From contig JAFTBA010000280.1 in NCBI GenBank assembly GCA_017458545.1, positions 1 to 5,725 on the forward strand: 5,725 bases of DNA, in the 5' to 3' direction. Shown here piece after piece: positions 5,129 through 5,725 of the stretch. The position numbers and the translations under genes were made by a program. Below the pieces are notes generated by a model. That model had not been told where the DNA came from and did no database searches. It saw nothing but the letters and a program-made list of their open reading frames with translations. Every line of letters starts with the position of its first letter. The stretch's first letter is position 1. This DNA comes from Synergistaceae bacterium. GTDB taxonomy: Bacteria; Synergistota; Synergistia; Synergistales; Aminobacteriaceae.

Positions 5129-5725
5129 ATATTCTGAGGATTGAGGGGAGTGCTTTAACGTCAATAATGACCGTTTCAATTCCGCACGCTTTGATTTTTT
5201 CTGCTAACTGAGGAATTGAGGCACGTTCCATTTCGCCGTGATTAACGAGTGCGATAGTCATTCCTTCGTTGACGGCATCGGAAATTTCGTGGTACTTCAT
5301 ATCGGCAGTAACATAAACGTCCGAGCCTCTTAATTTTGCCGAACGCCAAAACTCTGCGCCTGACCCTCCGCATAATGAAACGGTTTGAATCTCAGCGTCT
5401 TCATTGAGAGTGAAAATGTCTATGTTCGACAGCCCCCAAGATGTTTTAACGTGCTGTGCAAATTTCGGGAGGGTCATTCTTTCATTGAGAGTACCTGTTA
5501 CACCGAACTCATCGAGATTCTCAACGCTGCTCATTCCGAGAAGCGCAGCGAGTATATCATTGACACCGCCGAATGCTTTATCCCAATTAGTATGGGCTGC
5601 TATTATGCTGACGTTACGCCTCACAGCCTCGAAAATAGTCCTGCCCTGTTCGTCAGTATCAGTAATTTTTTTGACGGGCCTGAAGATTAAAGGGTGATGG
5701 GTTACCAGGACGTTACAGCCGAGAT
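5127..5725 (-). CDS. NIF3/YbgI-family dinuclear metal center protein (5' partial)
   Basis: NIF3-like proteins form hexameric toroids carrying a two-metal site; their physiological reaction is not firmly established. The reading frame stays open to the window edge, so the start lies beyond 5725; 198 residues are visible from the first whole codon (5723), and about 60 N-terminal residues are missing relative to a usual length near 260. The family signature is clear: THHPLIF near visible residues 8-14 (two metal-binding His), AAHTNWD at 42-48 (Asp ligand), CGGSG at 118-122, DVYVTADMKYHE near 136-147, and H162...E166 in NHGEME, matching the family's H-x3-E ligand pair. No PII-like insertion is present, so this is the short form. 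A GTG at 5624 is internal: starting there would remove the HH ligands. The stop is TAG, 16 nt before trpS. Family assignment is very secure; cellular function is unknown. Confidence 0.93.
   Translation of the reverse strand, partial: LGCNVLVTHHPLIFRPVKKITDTDEQGRTIFEAVRRNVSIIAAHTNWDKAFGGVNDILAALLGMSSVENLDEFGVTGTLNERMTLPKFAQHVKTSWGLSNIDIFTLNEDAEIQTVSLCGGSGAEFWRSAKLRGSDVYVTADMKYHEISDAVNEGMTIALVNHGEMERASIPQLAEKIKACGIETVIIDVKALPSILRI

Noticed and set aside
5111..5179. Extended trpS start giving 23 extra N-terminal residues
   Set aside because: The extra residues lie inside the NIF3-family coding sequence and are not part of the TrpRS fold; the ATG at 5110 has an AGGAGAA and matches the family N-terminus.
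5385..5697. Two overlapping plus-strand open frames of about 100 codons
   Set aside because: Both are antisense to the NIF3-family gene, which has all its metal ligands in frame; neither has a family signature.
1..5725. Defence system, CRISPR array, insertion sequence or prophage
   Set aside because: All the sequence is covered by eight housekeeping-type genes with intact motifs; there are no regular repeats, transposase motifs or target duplications.

Overview
The window is a dense, one-directional block of eight housekeeping genes, all on the minus strand, so transcription runs from high to low coordinates. In that order: a NIF3-family dinuclear-metal protein (5' part cut by the window edge), tryptophanyl-tRNA synthetase (trpS), the kleisin ScpA, its partner ScpB, an RsuA/RluB-type rRNA pseudouridine synthase, an HDOD-domain protein, (d)CMP kinase (cmk), and a PlsC-type 1-acyl-glycerol-3-phosphate acyltransferase (3' end cut by the window edge).

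Every junction is an overlap or a gap of about 30 nt or less. There is no stretch of 300 bases without a gene, and no space for a promoter or terminator between genes. I see no convincing hairpin terminator, tRNA, rRNA, riboswitch, CRISPR array or mobile element. The layout suggests one polycistronic operon with extensive translational coupling. Several starts overlap the upstream stop, three starts are non-ATG (rluB GTG, HDOD GTG or TTG, cmk TTG), and Shine-Dalgarno sequences lie inside the preceding genes.

Organism: a bacterium of moderate GC (mid-to-high 40s per cent by eye). The scpA-scpB-rluB core followed by cmk and plsC is known from Firmicutes and related phyla. NIF3-trpS upstream, an HDOD gene between rluB and cmk, and a TrpRS with a four-cysteine Fe-S signature make an anaerobe likely. 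Synergistota is my best guess and Clostridia the main alternative. This rests on family knowledge and memory of gene order, not on a search.

Functionally the operon mixes translation (TrpRS, rRNA pseudouridylation), chromosome segregation (the ScpAB part of SMC-ScpAB), nucleotide supply (CMP kinase) and phospholipid synthesis (PlsC), with one possible regulator (HDOD). I found no clear novel system. The points most worth a second look are the exact Cx22Cx6Cx2C Fe-S motif in TrpRS, the same-frame HDOD/cmk junction separated by one amber codon, and the HDOD protein with a partly intact HD metal site inside an essential-gene operon.
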